A stretch of DNA of 64,000 bases. Origin: G020348185 sp964525045. Its GTDB lineage: Bacteria; Nitrospirota; Nitrospiria; Nitrospirales; UBA8639. The position numbers and the translations under genes were made by a program. The notes under the pieces are model-generated. The model did not search any database. It had not been told where the DNA came from and was given only the letters and a program-made list of their open reading frames with translations. This document shows, one piece after another, positions 17,109 through 25,495 of this stretch; within the stretch, counting starts at the first letter, position 1; the number at the start of each line of letters is the position of its first letter. Location: positions 1 through 64,000 of the forward strand of contig CAZGFD010000006.1 in assembly GCA_964525045.1 (NCBI GenBank), in the 5' to 3' direction.

Positions 17109-17567
17109 TTAGATAGAAAGGAGTGGAGGAGCACGAGGAGAAGCGCTACTGAGGAGACTTCTGTTTAAAGCAAGTCTGGAAGAAGGACTTTCGAAGCACG
17201 CAACAATTGGCTGATCCGCCGTTACGCCTAATTCAGCGACGGCATCATGAGATAAACCGGGCTTTCCAAGTTCTTGGTCAACAGAGACAGAAGCTGCCGA
17301 AAAGAAAATCGTGGGATGCTCTAAACCATGAAGAGGATGGTTAGAGGAATCCGCTGTTCCGAAGGGCTCTCCGGATGAGAAGGGTTCATGGTGATGACGA
17401 TGATTAGCATACGCGCAGGGGAACTCCGGTGACACAACGGAGTGAAAAGTTCCGCCGTGAACATGGCCAGGCAGTCCATGGCTGTGATCGGCTTCGGGAT
17501 GGACGTGGACGAGGGGAAACCCAATGATCAAAACCCCCAACCAAATCCGTAGAAAATACAACACCAT
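17109..17567 (-). CDS. Exported histidine-rich protein of the czc operon
   Basis: A 152-residue protein with an N-terminal hydrophobic signal (about 1-20) and about 15 histidines, most in two clusters: HVHPEADHSHGLPGHVHGG (residues 21-39) and NHRHHHEP (about 55-62). Such proteins often head czc-type operons and are thought to bind Zn(II), Co(II), Ni(II) or Cd(II) in the periplasm before export. It lies directly upstream of czcC on the same strand. The C-terminal third is Ser/Pro-rich and looks unstructured. Metal binding is inference from composition. Confidence 0.7.
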   Translation of the reverse strand: MVLYFLRIWLGVLIIGFPLVHVHPEADHSHGLPGHVHGGTFHSVVSPEFPCAYANHRHHHEPFSSGEPFGTADSSNHPLHGLEHPTIFFSAASVSVDQELGKPGLSHDAVAELGVTADQPIVACFESPSSRLALNRSLLSSASPRAPPLLSI

Positions 17568-18391
17568 TCCTCTATTGCCTAAATTCGTTTATAGAAGAAG
17601 CTCCTGCTTTTTGATTTTTAGCTTATCACAAAAGATAAATAAGAGATAGCCACGAATTATAAATAGGTGCTCCATTGTCCCATCCTTTAGTTCTTCTGCT
17701 TGGAAAACTTGAAAATTTTTGAAGACCCTTATATCAATTTTCAAGACGGGCACCAGAAACTTATTCTCAAAATTCTAATCCTTCGGCAACAGGTCGCTGT
17801 GTTGAACGGTCCGATCCACAGATTACAACTCACATCATCTGAACATTCATAGTCAGCAGCAACGGAGGGATCACCTCTCACCCAACATCCCCAAAAATCG
17901 GGAGGCTACCGGCAAAGAAAACAAGGATTTTTACTCCCCCACTCCAACATCTGGTACTAAAAAGTAACCGACGCTTGACTAAGCATTCCCCCCGTGGATG
18001 ACAGCATCCATGCTTTATGTAAGCTTTTGATTTTCAGTGTGGGGCAAAAACGGGAGGATGACGCTAACTTGTTGATTTGATAGAAAGGTCTGCCGCCTTG
18101 CCAAGGCGAGGGGGCTTGGCCCGCTAGCGGAAGCTGGGTCAATCAGCGGTTGCAAAAGCCCGAGAAAAAAATTCGTACCTATTTTTTTCTTTCAGGGCTT
18201 GGAGCATGTCTACCGCGGGATCGGTTTCTTTCGTAAGTATCGGATTTGTTGAGAGTTTAAGTGTCATTGATTTCTTTTGGTAACCTTCCTTGGAACCCAG
18301 TCGGTAGCGTTTTTATGCGCGCCCGGCCCCCCGCAATCACCACGTCCTAGAAGGACCCATCACACATGATCGTTTCATTAATCATCGTTTA
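17568..18391. other. 824-bp non-coding stretch inside the island
   Basis: No supported gene on either strand. The left part (17580-17760) is A+T-rich and should hold the promoter of the czc operon; no clear operator is recognised. A short reverse frame at 17957-18142 has no start signal or domain and is taken as chance. The stretch separates cargo genes from the replication/excision-type module. Confidence 0.5.
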
Positions 18392-18571
18392 TTATTGTTT
18401 GTCTTCTGATGGCTTTTGAGGCGACTCATCCTTTTCCTTCGGACAGGGCGGCGGCTTGAACCCAGGATCGAGCTTGATTCCCCCATCGGAACAGGCGTGA
18501 TCCAGTTGGGCCTGGGTTAATTTCTTCACTTCCAGCAAATTGACATTTGTTAGATTCGCCAGGGGTAGGTG
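18392..18571 (-). pseudogene. C-terminal remnant of a pentapeptide-repeat protein
   Basis: Reading the reverse strand gives ANLTNVNLLEVKKLTQAQLD, then HACSDGGIKLDPGFKPPPCP and a short charged tail ending in TAA at 18392. This is the typical end of a pentapeptide-repeat protein (A(N/D)LxN units, then an LTQAQLD capping helix and a CSDGG...L segment). Upstream, the frame is closed by a stop at 18572-18574 with no start codon, so only the last 59 codons survive. It is a decayed gene fragment, consistent with island turnover. Confidence 0.7.
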
Positions 18572-18777
18572 TTATATAGGTATTAGAAAGAGAGACAAAC
18601 CAGGATAAAACGAGGCAAAGTTAGGCAAAGAGAGAGAAACAGGAGAATCACGAATCGCTAAGGAAGACGAGGGGATTACCCGTCTTGTCAGTGATTTAGG
18701 TAAGCCCCTGCTTGTATTGCAAAGGCAAGGGTCCGGGGGCACATCCTCTTTCTGGCACTACTAACCTTCCGCAAATT
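18572..18777. other. Intergenic, no gene seen
   Basis: Purine-rich sequence (repeated AGAGAGAAAC, AGGCAAAG) with no coding frame or clear signal. Confidence 0.35.
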
Positions 18778-19011
18778 CTAACCTTTTTCTCCGCACAATT
18801 TTTTTAATTTCGGTAGGTGCGTTTGAAAGGTTTGCCAATCCCCGTTCTCAAAACATCGGTCACATTGATCGAGAATATCCATGATGGGTTTAAACCTTGG
18901 GTCACTTTCTTGAATGCCATTGGTCATAGCGGCAATTTCCTGATAGAATTCTTGCCAAGAAGGTCCGGAGACTTCCGCAAGTATCCTCTCACTTAAGCTT
19001 TTCCCCTTCAT
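18778..19011 (-). CDS. Small hypothetical protein of the island module
   Basis: A 77-residue acidic/helical protein starting at ATG 19011 behind GGGGGGATTAAGAC. It has two neighbouring cysteines (DQCDRCFENGD) and no membrane segment. No family is recognised. It is the last gene of the reverse module that runs from 21838, but the 194-bp gap before it contains a cluster of GTGTCATAT repeats, so it probably has its own regulated promoter. Confidence 0.6.
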   Translation of the reverse strand: MKGKSLSERILAEVSGPSWQEFYQEIAAMTNGIQESDPRFKPIMDILDQCDRCFENGDWQTFQTHLPKLKKLCGEKG

Positions 19012-19041
19012 GTCTTAATCCCCCCACTTTTTACCGTCATA

Positions 19042-19166
19042 GTGTCATATCACCAATGGGGACAATGGGTTTAGCCGTTTTACTATGTGTCATATAGACC
19101 CCCAATATGACACTGTGAAAATGCCCGTTTCGCCAATACTGACGCAGCTATATGACACTATGACAC
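19042..19166. repeat. GTGTCATAT repeat cluster (iteron-like)
   Basis: The 9-mer GTGTCATAT occurs at 19042-19050 and 19087-19095, and its exact complement ATATGACAC at 19105-19113 and 19150-19158, followed by a fifth near-copy CTATGACAC at 19158-19166. All lie between the DUF3631 gene end and the small downstream gene. Opposed clusters of a short direct repeat fit either an operator array or replication-initiator iterons of the element. Confidence 0.7.
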
Positions 19167-19205
19167 TTAAAATCGGGGGGATAAGGGAAAAGGGGCTAGA
19201 ACGAG

Positions 19206-20336
19206 TCATTGATACCGCCCTTTCCACTCATCCACCCAGTCCTGCGAAAGGGAATAACCCCGGACTCCCCCGCCCTTATTAATGGGACTTAAGTCCAGAG
19301 GTTTCACAAAATTGGCAAGCTTTCTAGGGGAATCCAAAAAACTCAATTGTTCCTCATCTTGGCAAAGATCCACTAAAGTCTGACTCCGTATGAAGGAGTC
19401 CGACTGCCCATTTAATTGGGTTTCAACTAATTGAATGAATTGAATATAACTTTCCTCTTTCGTAGATGGTTCCCGCCTTTGGGCTATCGCCCCTAACGCC
19501 GAGACCAAGCATTCCTTAATTGGGGTGTCCTCGCCAAGTTCTTTATCCGCAGCGAAAGCGAGCACAAGTAAGGGTTCCGCAATATCCTGCAACCTATCAT
19601 CAAAGCCTTTAAGTTGCGGAGTTTCATGCGGTAGTGATTCATAGGCTTTTTGTAATTCTGACTCATGCCTTTGCATCCAAGCATCAATTTCATCACGAAG
19701 GATCAGCGCCTCCCCTTCAAGCCGACGGATATTCAAGCGCGGCATGCGTCTGCGTGTGCGCTTCATGGCAATAGGAAAGCACCGGTCGTTTAATGCATCA
19801 TGGAGTTTTTCAAGCCCAGCCATCGCAATGGCTTTATGGGCTGGGTATTCCTTGACCTCCCACCCCTGCTTGCCTTTCTCACACCGTTCGACCATCGACC
19901 CGCGCTTGAACCCGACATTTAAAATGGCCACCACATCACCATAACTTTCCTTATCCTGGTTCCGAAGCCGGTCAACCTCATCAAGCAACAGGACGTGTCG
20001 ATTGCCTCGGAACAAACTTGCCGCGGTCGGTTGAGTCGTAATGCTGGGACTTCCCAAGACAAATTGCCCAAGCAGTTCAAGAACGCGACTTTTTCCACAA
20101 CGGGGAGTTGCCGACTGCAACCGTATATATCCGCAATAGCCAAAAGCATTAAGAGCGTGGGTTTGAACGCACCATAAGGCCAGCAGGGTCGGCAAGTCTG
20201 GGCGTTCAAATTCCACATAAGTGGAAAAGGTCTGGGCTATCTGATGAATAACCTCAGCTAGGGGTCGAGGAATGGATTCTTCTCCAATCACCGGGACTTG
20301 ATCGAGGTCATGCAACTCTTGCACGTGGGGGTGCAT
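19206..20336 (-). CDS. DUF3631-domain ATPase-like protein of the island
   Basis: From ATG 20336 (behind GGAAGGGAAAAACG) the protein has 376 residues. A P-loop-like ATSATPRCGKSRVLELL segment and a Walker B-like HVLLLDEVDRL are present, and the C-terminal half matches the DUF3631 pattern seen in proteins linked to phage and plasmid primases (DRCFPIAMKRTRRRMPR). It overlaps the CHC2 protein gene by 29 bases, so the two are translationally coupled. Together they resemble a split replicative primase-helicase of an integrative element. It is probably involved in element replication, but this is inference. Confidence 0.75.
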   Translation of the reverse strand: MHPHVQELHDLDQVPVIGEESIPRPLAEVIHQIAQTFSTYVEFERPDLPTLLALWCVQTHALNAFGYCGYIRLQSATPRCGKSRVLELLGQFVLGSPSITTQPTAASLFRGNRHVLLLDEVDRLRNQDKESYGDVVAILNVGFKRGSMVERCEKGKQGWEVKEYPAHKAIAMAGLEKLHDALNDRCFPIAMKRTRRRMPRLNIRRLEGEALILRDEIDAWMQRHESELQKAYESLPHETPQLKGFDDRLQDIAEPLLVLAFAADKELGEDTPIKECLVSALGAIAQRREPSTKEESYIQFIQLVETQLNGQSDSFIRSQTLVDLCQDEEQLSFLDSPRKLANFVKPLDLSPINKGGGVRGYSLSQDWVDEWKGRYQ

Positions 20337-20868
20337 CGTTTTTCCCTTCCAACGTGAGAGCGGCCCTTCGTAAATCAAAGGCCAGGTCCTCAAGCGCATG
20401 CACAAGCTTCATTTTTTGGTGAGCCCGCGCTACGACTTCCCAGGCGTTTTCTAAATCCGTTTCAGACCAGTTGCTGATGTCCTTCCTTTTTGCCGCACTT
20501 AACACTGCCTCCGCATGCCAATAAAAACCGTCCGCAAGGTTCAAGATCTGATGGGCATAGTTCTTGAGCATCCTGGAGGTGTGATAGTTTAAAAAAACCG
20601 CGGCCTTTGAGTTTTGTTTCAAGGTTTTCCCGGATTTCTTCATGTCAGATTTTGTCTCTACAAACAAGTCGGACACGTCAATGTTTAATGCCGAACAAAC
20701 AGCCTCCGTGGTGCATCCGGCAAAACAATAAACCAGGATACGGCCGTCCACATCCCGCAGACTCAAGGATGGTCGTTTATCAGGATGAGCCGGACATAGG
20801 GCGGTTGCCTTACCGGGACCAGTCATTCGGACTTTTTTAACTTTGGCGGCAATGTCTTCAAGGGTCAT
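20308..20868 (-). CDS. CHC2 zinc-finger primase-like protein
   Basis: A 186-residue protein with a DnaG-type zinc-binding domain at about residues 24-60: CPAHPDKRPSLSL then VYCFAGC, giving the CHC2 ligand set C24, H27, C48, C52. The TOPRIM catalytic domain of full primases is absent, so it is either a primase zinc-finger subunit or a DNA-recognition partner. The C-terminal 100 residues are helical and charged. The gene starts inside the stop of the HTH gene (ATGA overlap) and runs into the DUF3631 gene. Confidence 0.8.
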   Translation of the reverse strand: MTLEDIAAKVKKVRMTGPGKATALCPAHPDKRPSLSLRDVDGRILVYCFAGCTTEAVCSALNIDVSDLFVETKSDMKKSGKTLKQNSKAAVFLNYHTSRMLKNYAHQILNLADGFYWHAEAVLSAAKRKDISNWSETDLENAWEVVARAHQKMKLVHALEDLAFDLRRAALTLEGKNDAPPRARVA

Positions 20869-21041
20869 TGTTCATCACCCTTTTCTTGTTGACTGCGAGC
20901 CCAGGCCCGTAATTCCGTTACATTGACACGCAAGGCTCGCCCGTACCTATAGAGTCCCGGTGTATCTTTGGGGAGCCGATAGATTTTGAATTTTGAAATT
21001 CCTAACTCTTGCGCGGCTTGCTCGACTTTAAGGTCTGCCAT
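20865..21041 (-). CDS. Excisionase/AlpA-like small HTH protein
   Basis: A 58-residue protein starting at ATG 21041 behind GGAGGTAATCAGAG. It reads as a compact winged HTH of the MerR/excisionase (HTH_17) type: VEQAAQELGISKFKIYRL, then PGLYRYGRALRVNVTELRAW. Such proteins act as excisionases or transcription activators in integrative elements. The gene overlaps the CHC2 gene by 4 bases. Its closeness to the att site (about 1.1 kb) supports a role in excision or module control. Confidence 0.75.
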   Translation of the reverse strand: MADLKVEQAAQELGISKFKIYRLPKDTPGLYRYGRALRVNVTELRAWARSQQEKGDEQ

Positions 21042-21217
21042 CTCTGATTACCTCCTGCCGTTAATGTTATTTTCATGCGGTATTGCATGAGCATCTAAAG
21101 CCCAGCATAGGCTGGCCTACGGAGGATTAATAGAGAAACTGTTTGCAGGTTTTCTGGTAGGGAATACGGAAATACCAAAAATTCCAAAGGTTTTTGTAGA
21201 AAAATGGCAGGCAGGTT

Positions 21218-21838
21218 TTATTGTCTTGGAGCACCACCTTCTTTTTTACAATTCACCATATAGGTGATAGTTTTCAGTTGGTTGGGGTTTAAGGAAGGGT
21301 ATCTTTTTTTCAACCATTCCAGAATTTGGGGTTTATGTGGCCGAATCAGATCAATTTCCCCCTCAAAGTAAAGGGCATGGTGAGCATGAACAGCAATTCG
21401 AAGCTCTTTGGACTTTATCCACTTCCAGGGCTGTCGGGAAGGCGGGAGTGACGCCTGTTCAGTGGTAATGTTGTTGGCTAGCTCAAACTTCAATACTTCA
21501 CCTTCTGGGATTACGACTAGGCGGTCTTTCGACCAGAGGAATCCCCCAGGAGGGAGTTTTGTTAGATCAATAAAGTTATCAATTTCTCCGACCACTCCTT
21601 TATTACGATGATTCCAGGAACGGTCTCCATGGGGCCAAAGGTTTTTGTCAAAAAAGCAATGGTCAACGCTTCTTTGTTTTAAATCCTTACTTCGGAGTAT
21701 CACACGACCAAACTTTCCTTTCCGAATTGCTTGCTCAATAAAAGACACTGGCTTATTCCATCGTTCGCTTAACTCTTCAAGCTCAAACCAATTTTCATGG
21801 GTTGATGGGGGTTGTTCTGTTTGATCTTTAATTGACAT
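21218..21838 (-). CDS. Hypothetical island protein
   Basis: From ATG 21838, preceded by CCAGGAGGGGAC, the product has 206 residues. An upstream in-frame start exists but lacks a ribosome site. The N-terminal half has an HTH-like piece (FELEELSERWNKPVSFIEQA) and the C-terminus ends in a helix-rich ILEWLKKRYPSLNPNQLKTI motif, similar to the C-terminal motif seen in some phage and island regulators. No membrane segment. It is the att-proximal gene of the reverse module and may be a regulator. Confidence 0.65.
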   Translation of the reverse strand: MSIKDQTEQPPSTHENWFELEELSERWNKPVSFIEQAIRKGKFGRVILRSKDLKQRSVDHCFFDKNLWPHGDRSWNHRNKGVVGEIDNFIDLTKLPPGGFLWSKDRLVVIPEGEVLKFELANNITTEQASLPPSRQPWKWIKSKELRIAVHAHHALYFEGEIDLIRPHKPQILEWLKKRYPSLNPNQLKTITYMVNCKKEGGAPRQ

Positions 21839-21998
21839 GTCCCCCTCCTGGCGGGGTCCTGATTTGGTGAGAATGGGAGGCACGGTGGTCAGGAATCCAC
21901 CGCCGAACGAGAGATCAACTCGCCCGTTGCCTCCCAAAAACTACTAGATATTAGACACCGGCTCTAATGCCCAGGAAAGTAAAACTACGTACTACCGA

Positions 21999-22029
21999 CT
22001 GTCAAGTTTCTGTCAAGTGGCTGTCACTT
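21999..22029. repeat. Three 11-bp-spaced direct repeats near att
   Basis: CTGTCAAGT at 21999-22007 and 22010-22018 and CTGTCACTT at 22021-22029 start exactly 11 bp apart, so they lie on one face of the helix. An inverted TTTGACAG is at 22055-22062. They sit about 110-140 bp from the tRNA-type att core, where integrase arm sites or excisionase sites are normally found. Confidence 0.65.
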
Positions 22030-22136
22030 TTTGGCGTTGTTTCACGCTGTACAGTTTGACAGCGGTACCTGAAAAACCTTTGTTATTTGCCACACTAGGC
22101 AAAGTCCGTCAAGCGGAAACAATACGTAGAATCCGA

Positions 22137-22192
22137 TTCAGGGTCTAGCGCCCCATGGGGGTGTGCGGGTTCAAATCCCGCCTTCGGCACCA
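22137..22192 (+). other. att site: 3' half of tRNA-Leu(CAG)
   Basis: From TTCAGGG (22137-22143, an anticodon loop with anticodon CAG) the sequence continues as the 3' anticodon stem TCTAG, a long variable arm (GCGCCCCATGGGGGTGT), a T arm GCGGG-TTCAAAT-CCCGC and acceptor end CTTCGGCACCA. The 5' half is missing: no GCCGAAG, no D arm, and the bases before the loop (ATCCGA) do not pair with TCTAG. So this is not a working tRNA but the duplicated 3' end left by site-specific integration, with crossover at the anticodon loop. Confidence 0.85.
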
Positions 22193-22478
22193 TCTTTTAT
22201 TAGGTAATCCTGAATCCTTTTTCCAAGAATCCCCCGAACCAATTCTGACTCTAGCCAAACCCCATTTCGACTTTCGCCGGGCTCCCTTAAGGAATCCCGA
22301 CCCCTTTGGTTTCCGTGGGATTTTCCTACCTTCCCCTATTAGGTTATTCGTAGCAGTTTATTGTTGAATAGATAAGAATATGAAGGTATAGTGACCTAAG
22401 TAAATAACCAAGGAACAGTGCCGACTTTCCAGACCACGAATACGCCAAAGCGAGAGCCTATTACCTAAGAGGGAGGGG
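22193..22478. other. Chromosomal flank after att, no gene seen
   Basis: 286 bases without a recognisable gene. This should be the native sequence downstream of the tRNA-Leu gene. Confidence 0.4.
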
Positions 22479-23174
22479 ATGCCTATGGATTTCGGTAGAG
22501 CAGTTCTTCAGGGTAGACCCTATCCTTCTATTTCTACCATACCGTCACGAGCTTGCTTGAATGGAGGCCGAGAGGAAAGGACAGATGGGAGTACCGCTTG
22601 GCCGTCGATCGTCTTAGGATTCATCGGAATCCTGGTCTTCATTCTTATTCAAGCCTGCGCACCTAAGCCTTTTCAAGTCAAACTCAATCCAAACCTGGGG
22701 CCGGCGGCCATCACGAAAATGGCGTCAACCCAACCTTGTCCCAAAACGTATCGGCTGGCCCTTGATGAGCAATCCACGGCTTTTATCATGAATACACGGC
22801 CCCAGAATTGTTGTTATCCCGGGCTCAGTTTGGACTGGATATTCCCAATCGGAAAAACCCTGGCAGGCTATCTTGAGCAGGCCCAAAAGGGGCAAGACGG
22901 TGAGACCATCCCACTTCAACTTGACATGTCTGATTTCCGATTCGTGATGGATGCCAGTTCTCCTCAGAGGCCTTTCGTAGACTCATTGAAATACAAGGCC
23001 CATTTTACGGGCCCTGATCCTATCGGATTTTTTACTATTACTGAGACCGCATATGGGTCCATGCCAATCAAAGAAGGAGAGCAACAAATGTATGATGCCG
23101 TTTCCGAGGCTCTTCGCTCCACGACTATGAAACTCTTCACTGAAGTCGCCAACCGAATGTGCAGGAGTTCATAG
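22479..23174 (+). CDS. Predicted lipoprotein, hypothetical
   Basis: The frame gives up to 231 residues. A hydrophobic segment at about 43-58 (PSIVLGFIGILVFILIQAC) ends in a lipobox-like LIQAC, so the mature lipoprotein begins at that Cys and the true start is probably internal, though no good internal start is seen. The mature part has a repeated Cys pattern (QPCP, QNCCYP, MCRSS) and an alternating beta pattern similar to small YajG-like envelope lipoproteins. Function unknown. First gene beyond the island. Confidence 0.6.
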   Translation: MPMDFGRAVLQGRPYPSISTIPSRACLNGGREERTDGSTAWPSIVLGFIGILVFILIQACAPKPFQVKLNPNLGPAAITKMASTQPCPKTYRLALDEQSTAFIMNTRPQNCCYPGLSLDWIFPIGKTLAGYLEQAQKGQDGETIPLQLDMSDFRFVMDASSPQRPFVDSLKYKAHFTGPDPIGFFTITETAYGSMPIKEGEQQMYDAVSEALRSTTMKLFTEVANRMCRSS

Positions 23175-23431
23175 ACCTCTTGTAAAAGAGACATGTTGTT
23201 TTTCCCTTAGCCCGCTGCAGATACATGCGGAATGATTTTGGCTATTCTGTTCAGTACACCGAACTTTGATCATCTCCCTTATACCCCCTCCAATTAGGTC
23301 CTCCGTTCGCATCTGAAAGAACAATTCTGATATGGTCTTATATCGGACATCTTCAGATTCTTTCCCATTTTGACCTACGGCTCGGTGGAATACACCACAA
23401 ATATACCGAATCCTCACGAGGAGAAATTTTC
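23175..23431. other. Intergenic, no gene seen
   Basis: No supported feature; it should hold the promoter of the next forward gene. Confidence 0.35.
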
Positions 23432-23998
23432 ATGAATTCCCATCCTGTCTCTCAGCATCTCCCCATATTGTCAACAGTTTTAATTATTTTGACATTTCTT
23501 TTTGTCGCTCCGGTACAATCCGGACCCATTGAGGGGTTTCGAGACCTCAAATTTGGCATGACGGAAAAAGAAGTCAGTGCCTTGGATGCGTGTACCTCTT
23601 CCTCAGAGTGCCTCTATGAACTCCTGGGGAAAAACCGTTACCTGCACCCTCTGTATCGCAATTGGGCCTCAGGGAGTTCCCTTTCATCCAAGGCACAGGA
23701 CCATCACCTTCCCAGGCTCGTCCTTATTTCCATCGATATGGGGATGTTTAACGACGAATTTTACGGAGAATTACAACAGATGCTGGGGGACAGCTATAAC
23801 GTGACTCTTGATTTGACCGACGATGACATCAACGCATTCATGACCGAACAAACGTCTGAGCTTGTTTTGGAATATGAAAATGGAACAGTGTTATTAAAAG
23901 TCGTCAGGCGGAAATTTGGTAATTTGGTTCTGAAAGTGATATATCAAACCGAACAAATGACTGAAAAAACAAGAGCCCCGCAGGGGGCGTCCCAATAA
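23432..23998 (+). CDS. Exported hypothetical protein
   Basis: 188 residues with a long signal peptide (about 1-30, cleaved after PVQSG). The mature start GFRDLKFGMTEKEVSAL follows the pattern of small periplasmic proteins whose opening SmpA/BamE-like 'GMxxxEV' motif is common, with a CTSSSEC disulphide candidate. It resembles in style the secreted protein at 38150-38674. Preceded by GAGGAGAAATTTTC. Function unknown. Confidence 0.65.
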   Translation: MNSHPVSQHLPILSTVLIILTFLFVAPVQSGPIEGFRDLKFGMTEKEVSALDACTSSSECLYELLGKNRYLHPLYRNWASGSSLSSKAQDHHLPRLVLISIDMGMFNDEFYGELQQMLGDSYNVTLDLTDDDINAFMTEQTSELVLEYENGTVLLKVVRRKFGNLVLKVIYQTEQMTEKTRAPQGASQ

Positions 23999-24016
23999 AT
24001 AGTTTGTTATGATGGA

Positions 24017-25348
24017 TCATTCAGGATGCAGTTTCTGCGACAACGGGGGTGGTACGGGTACAGCTTCGGACGAACGAGGAGTGATTTCTGACCAACCCAT
24101 CTTTGTGATATCAAAGTCAAAGACCAGACCCGCATCCAACTCTGTGTTCTCCCCACCAAATGGCGCTCCAACCAGGAGATGCCCCTCAGCAGCGCCAATG
24201 GCTAGACCAAATAAGTCATCCGCCCCAGTCGGTCTGGCGGGGTTGATCACCTTTTTAAGAAGTTTTCCCGACATCCGATCAAACACATAGACCGCTCCCC
24301 TGCTCATGCCGGTTTCTCTCACAGAATCCCCCGGCGCACCGACGATCAAAAACTTGGGTAAGATTGCTACCGATTTTCCGAAATGGGCACCCTCGTGCGG
24401 ATCCGGGTTGTGTAAGGTACGGAGTAATTTCCCGGATTCGATCTCAAACTCGTATACGACCCCTTCTTCCCGATGAGTCCCCTCATGACCAAACGCTCCG
24501 ACAAGGAGCGAATGTTCCGCAACAGCCACCGACCAACCAAATAAGGATTCCGACAGATGAGGACTCACGAATGTTTGAACGATCGCCCCGGTTTTTCCGT
24601 CGAAACCATAGACCATCCCCGCAGGAATTGATTCAACTTGCTCATGCGGTGCCCCAACGACAATCATGGATTCTGATACATCCACCGAATGCCCAAACCA
24701 ACCCGGTCTTCCCGGCACCGCCCTAGTTGGACGAAGAGTGAGTACCTGGTCCCCCGACATCACATCAAACGCATAGGCGGCTCCCGAGTAAAATGTTGTT
24801 TGGGTGCTGGCTTGAGGATCGCCAACGATGACCCGCATCCCCTGCAACGCAATGGCATGCCCGAAAGCCCCCGTCACCGGATTGGGATTGGTGATGGTCC
24901 TGTTGTGCTTTCCCGTGACTTGATCGTAGACATACACTCCTCCCGTGTTTGTTCCTTCCCCATCACGTCCATGGGGCGCTCCAACCGCTACAAAACGACC
25001 ATTTAAGGCAACGGCTTGTCCAAAAAGTTCTCCGCCTGTCGGACGTGGTAACCCCAGGGTAAAAACCAACTTGCCAGTTTTTCGATCAAACCCATAAGCC
25101 CTCCCCGACTCATGACCATCGTGAACTTCGTTTGGCGCCCCAACCAGCGCGATATTTTGGCGTCCGGCAAGCGACATCCCAAATCCATCCAGCACATCGG
25201 GATCGGGGGAATGCAAAATCTGAGTGGGAATGACGGATCCACCTTTGACTTCCATGTTCCCCACCACCGAAATCAACAGGAATCCAAAAATGAAAAGTAC
25301 GTGTCTCAATGCCGACTCATAAAAATGTTTACCCCGTTGAGTAGTCAT
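24017..25348 (-). CDS. FG-GAP-repeat exported beta-propeller protein
   Basis: From ATG 25348 the protein has about 443 residues, with a signal peptide (HVLFIFGFLLISVVGN) and about seven repeats of some 55 residues of the form FGxAVA...VGAP, for example LFGQAVALNGRFVAVGAPHG and GHSVDVSESMIVVGAPHE. This is an FG-GAP/integrin-alpha-like seven-blade propeller that should be outside the inner membrane. Upstream in-frame starts (25372, 25513) exist; 25348 is preferred because it avoids overlap with the divergent SDR gene and places the signal at the N-terminus. Ligand unknown. Confidence 0.8.
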   Translation of the reverse strand: MTTQRGKHFYESALRHVLFIFGFLLISVVGNMEVKGGSVIPTQILHSPDPDVLDGFGMSLAGRQNIALVGAPNEVHDGHESGRAYGFDRKTGKLVFTLGLPRPTGGELFGQAVALNGRFVAVGAPHGRDGEGTNTGGVYVYDQVTGKHNRTITNPNPVTGAFGHAIALQGMRVIVGDPQASTQTTFYSGAAYAFDVMSGDQVLTLRPTRAVPGRPGWFGHSVDVSESMIVVGAPHEQVESIPAGMVYGFDGKTGAIVQTFVSPHLSESLFGWSVAVAEHSLLVGAFGHEGTHREEGVVYEFEIESGKLLRTLHNPDPHEGAHFGKSVAILPKFLIVGAPGDSVRETGMSRGAVYVFDRMSGKLLKKVINPARPTGADDLFGLAIGAAEGHLLVGAPFGGENTELDAGLVFDFDITKMGWSEITPRSSEAVPVPPPLSQKLHPE

Positions 25349-25495
25349 TGGTGGTTCAGATTTTCCAGGCATGGCCGTCAACAACACAACCAAGTCGTCC
25401 GGTCTTCGTTCCTGTCTCTTGGATATTCTATCAACAGTTCCTGAGAGACTTGACCGATCAGGCAATGGAGAATTATTGTCGAAAAATAGAAAATC

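Noticed and set aside
17957..18142. Reverse 61-codon frame in the non-coding island stretch
   Set aside because: No start signal, no homology pattern, and it lies alone; taken as chance.
22107..22192. A complete tRNA-Leu gene ending at 22192
   Set aside because: The acceptor 3' strand CTTCGGC has no GCCGAAG partner upstream, there is no D arm, and the bases before the anticodon loop do not pair with TCTAG. Only the 3' half is present.
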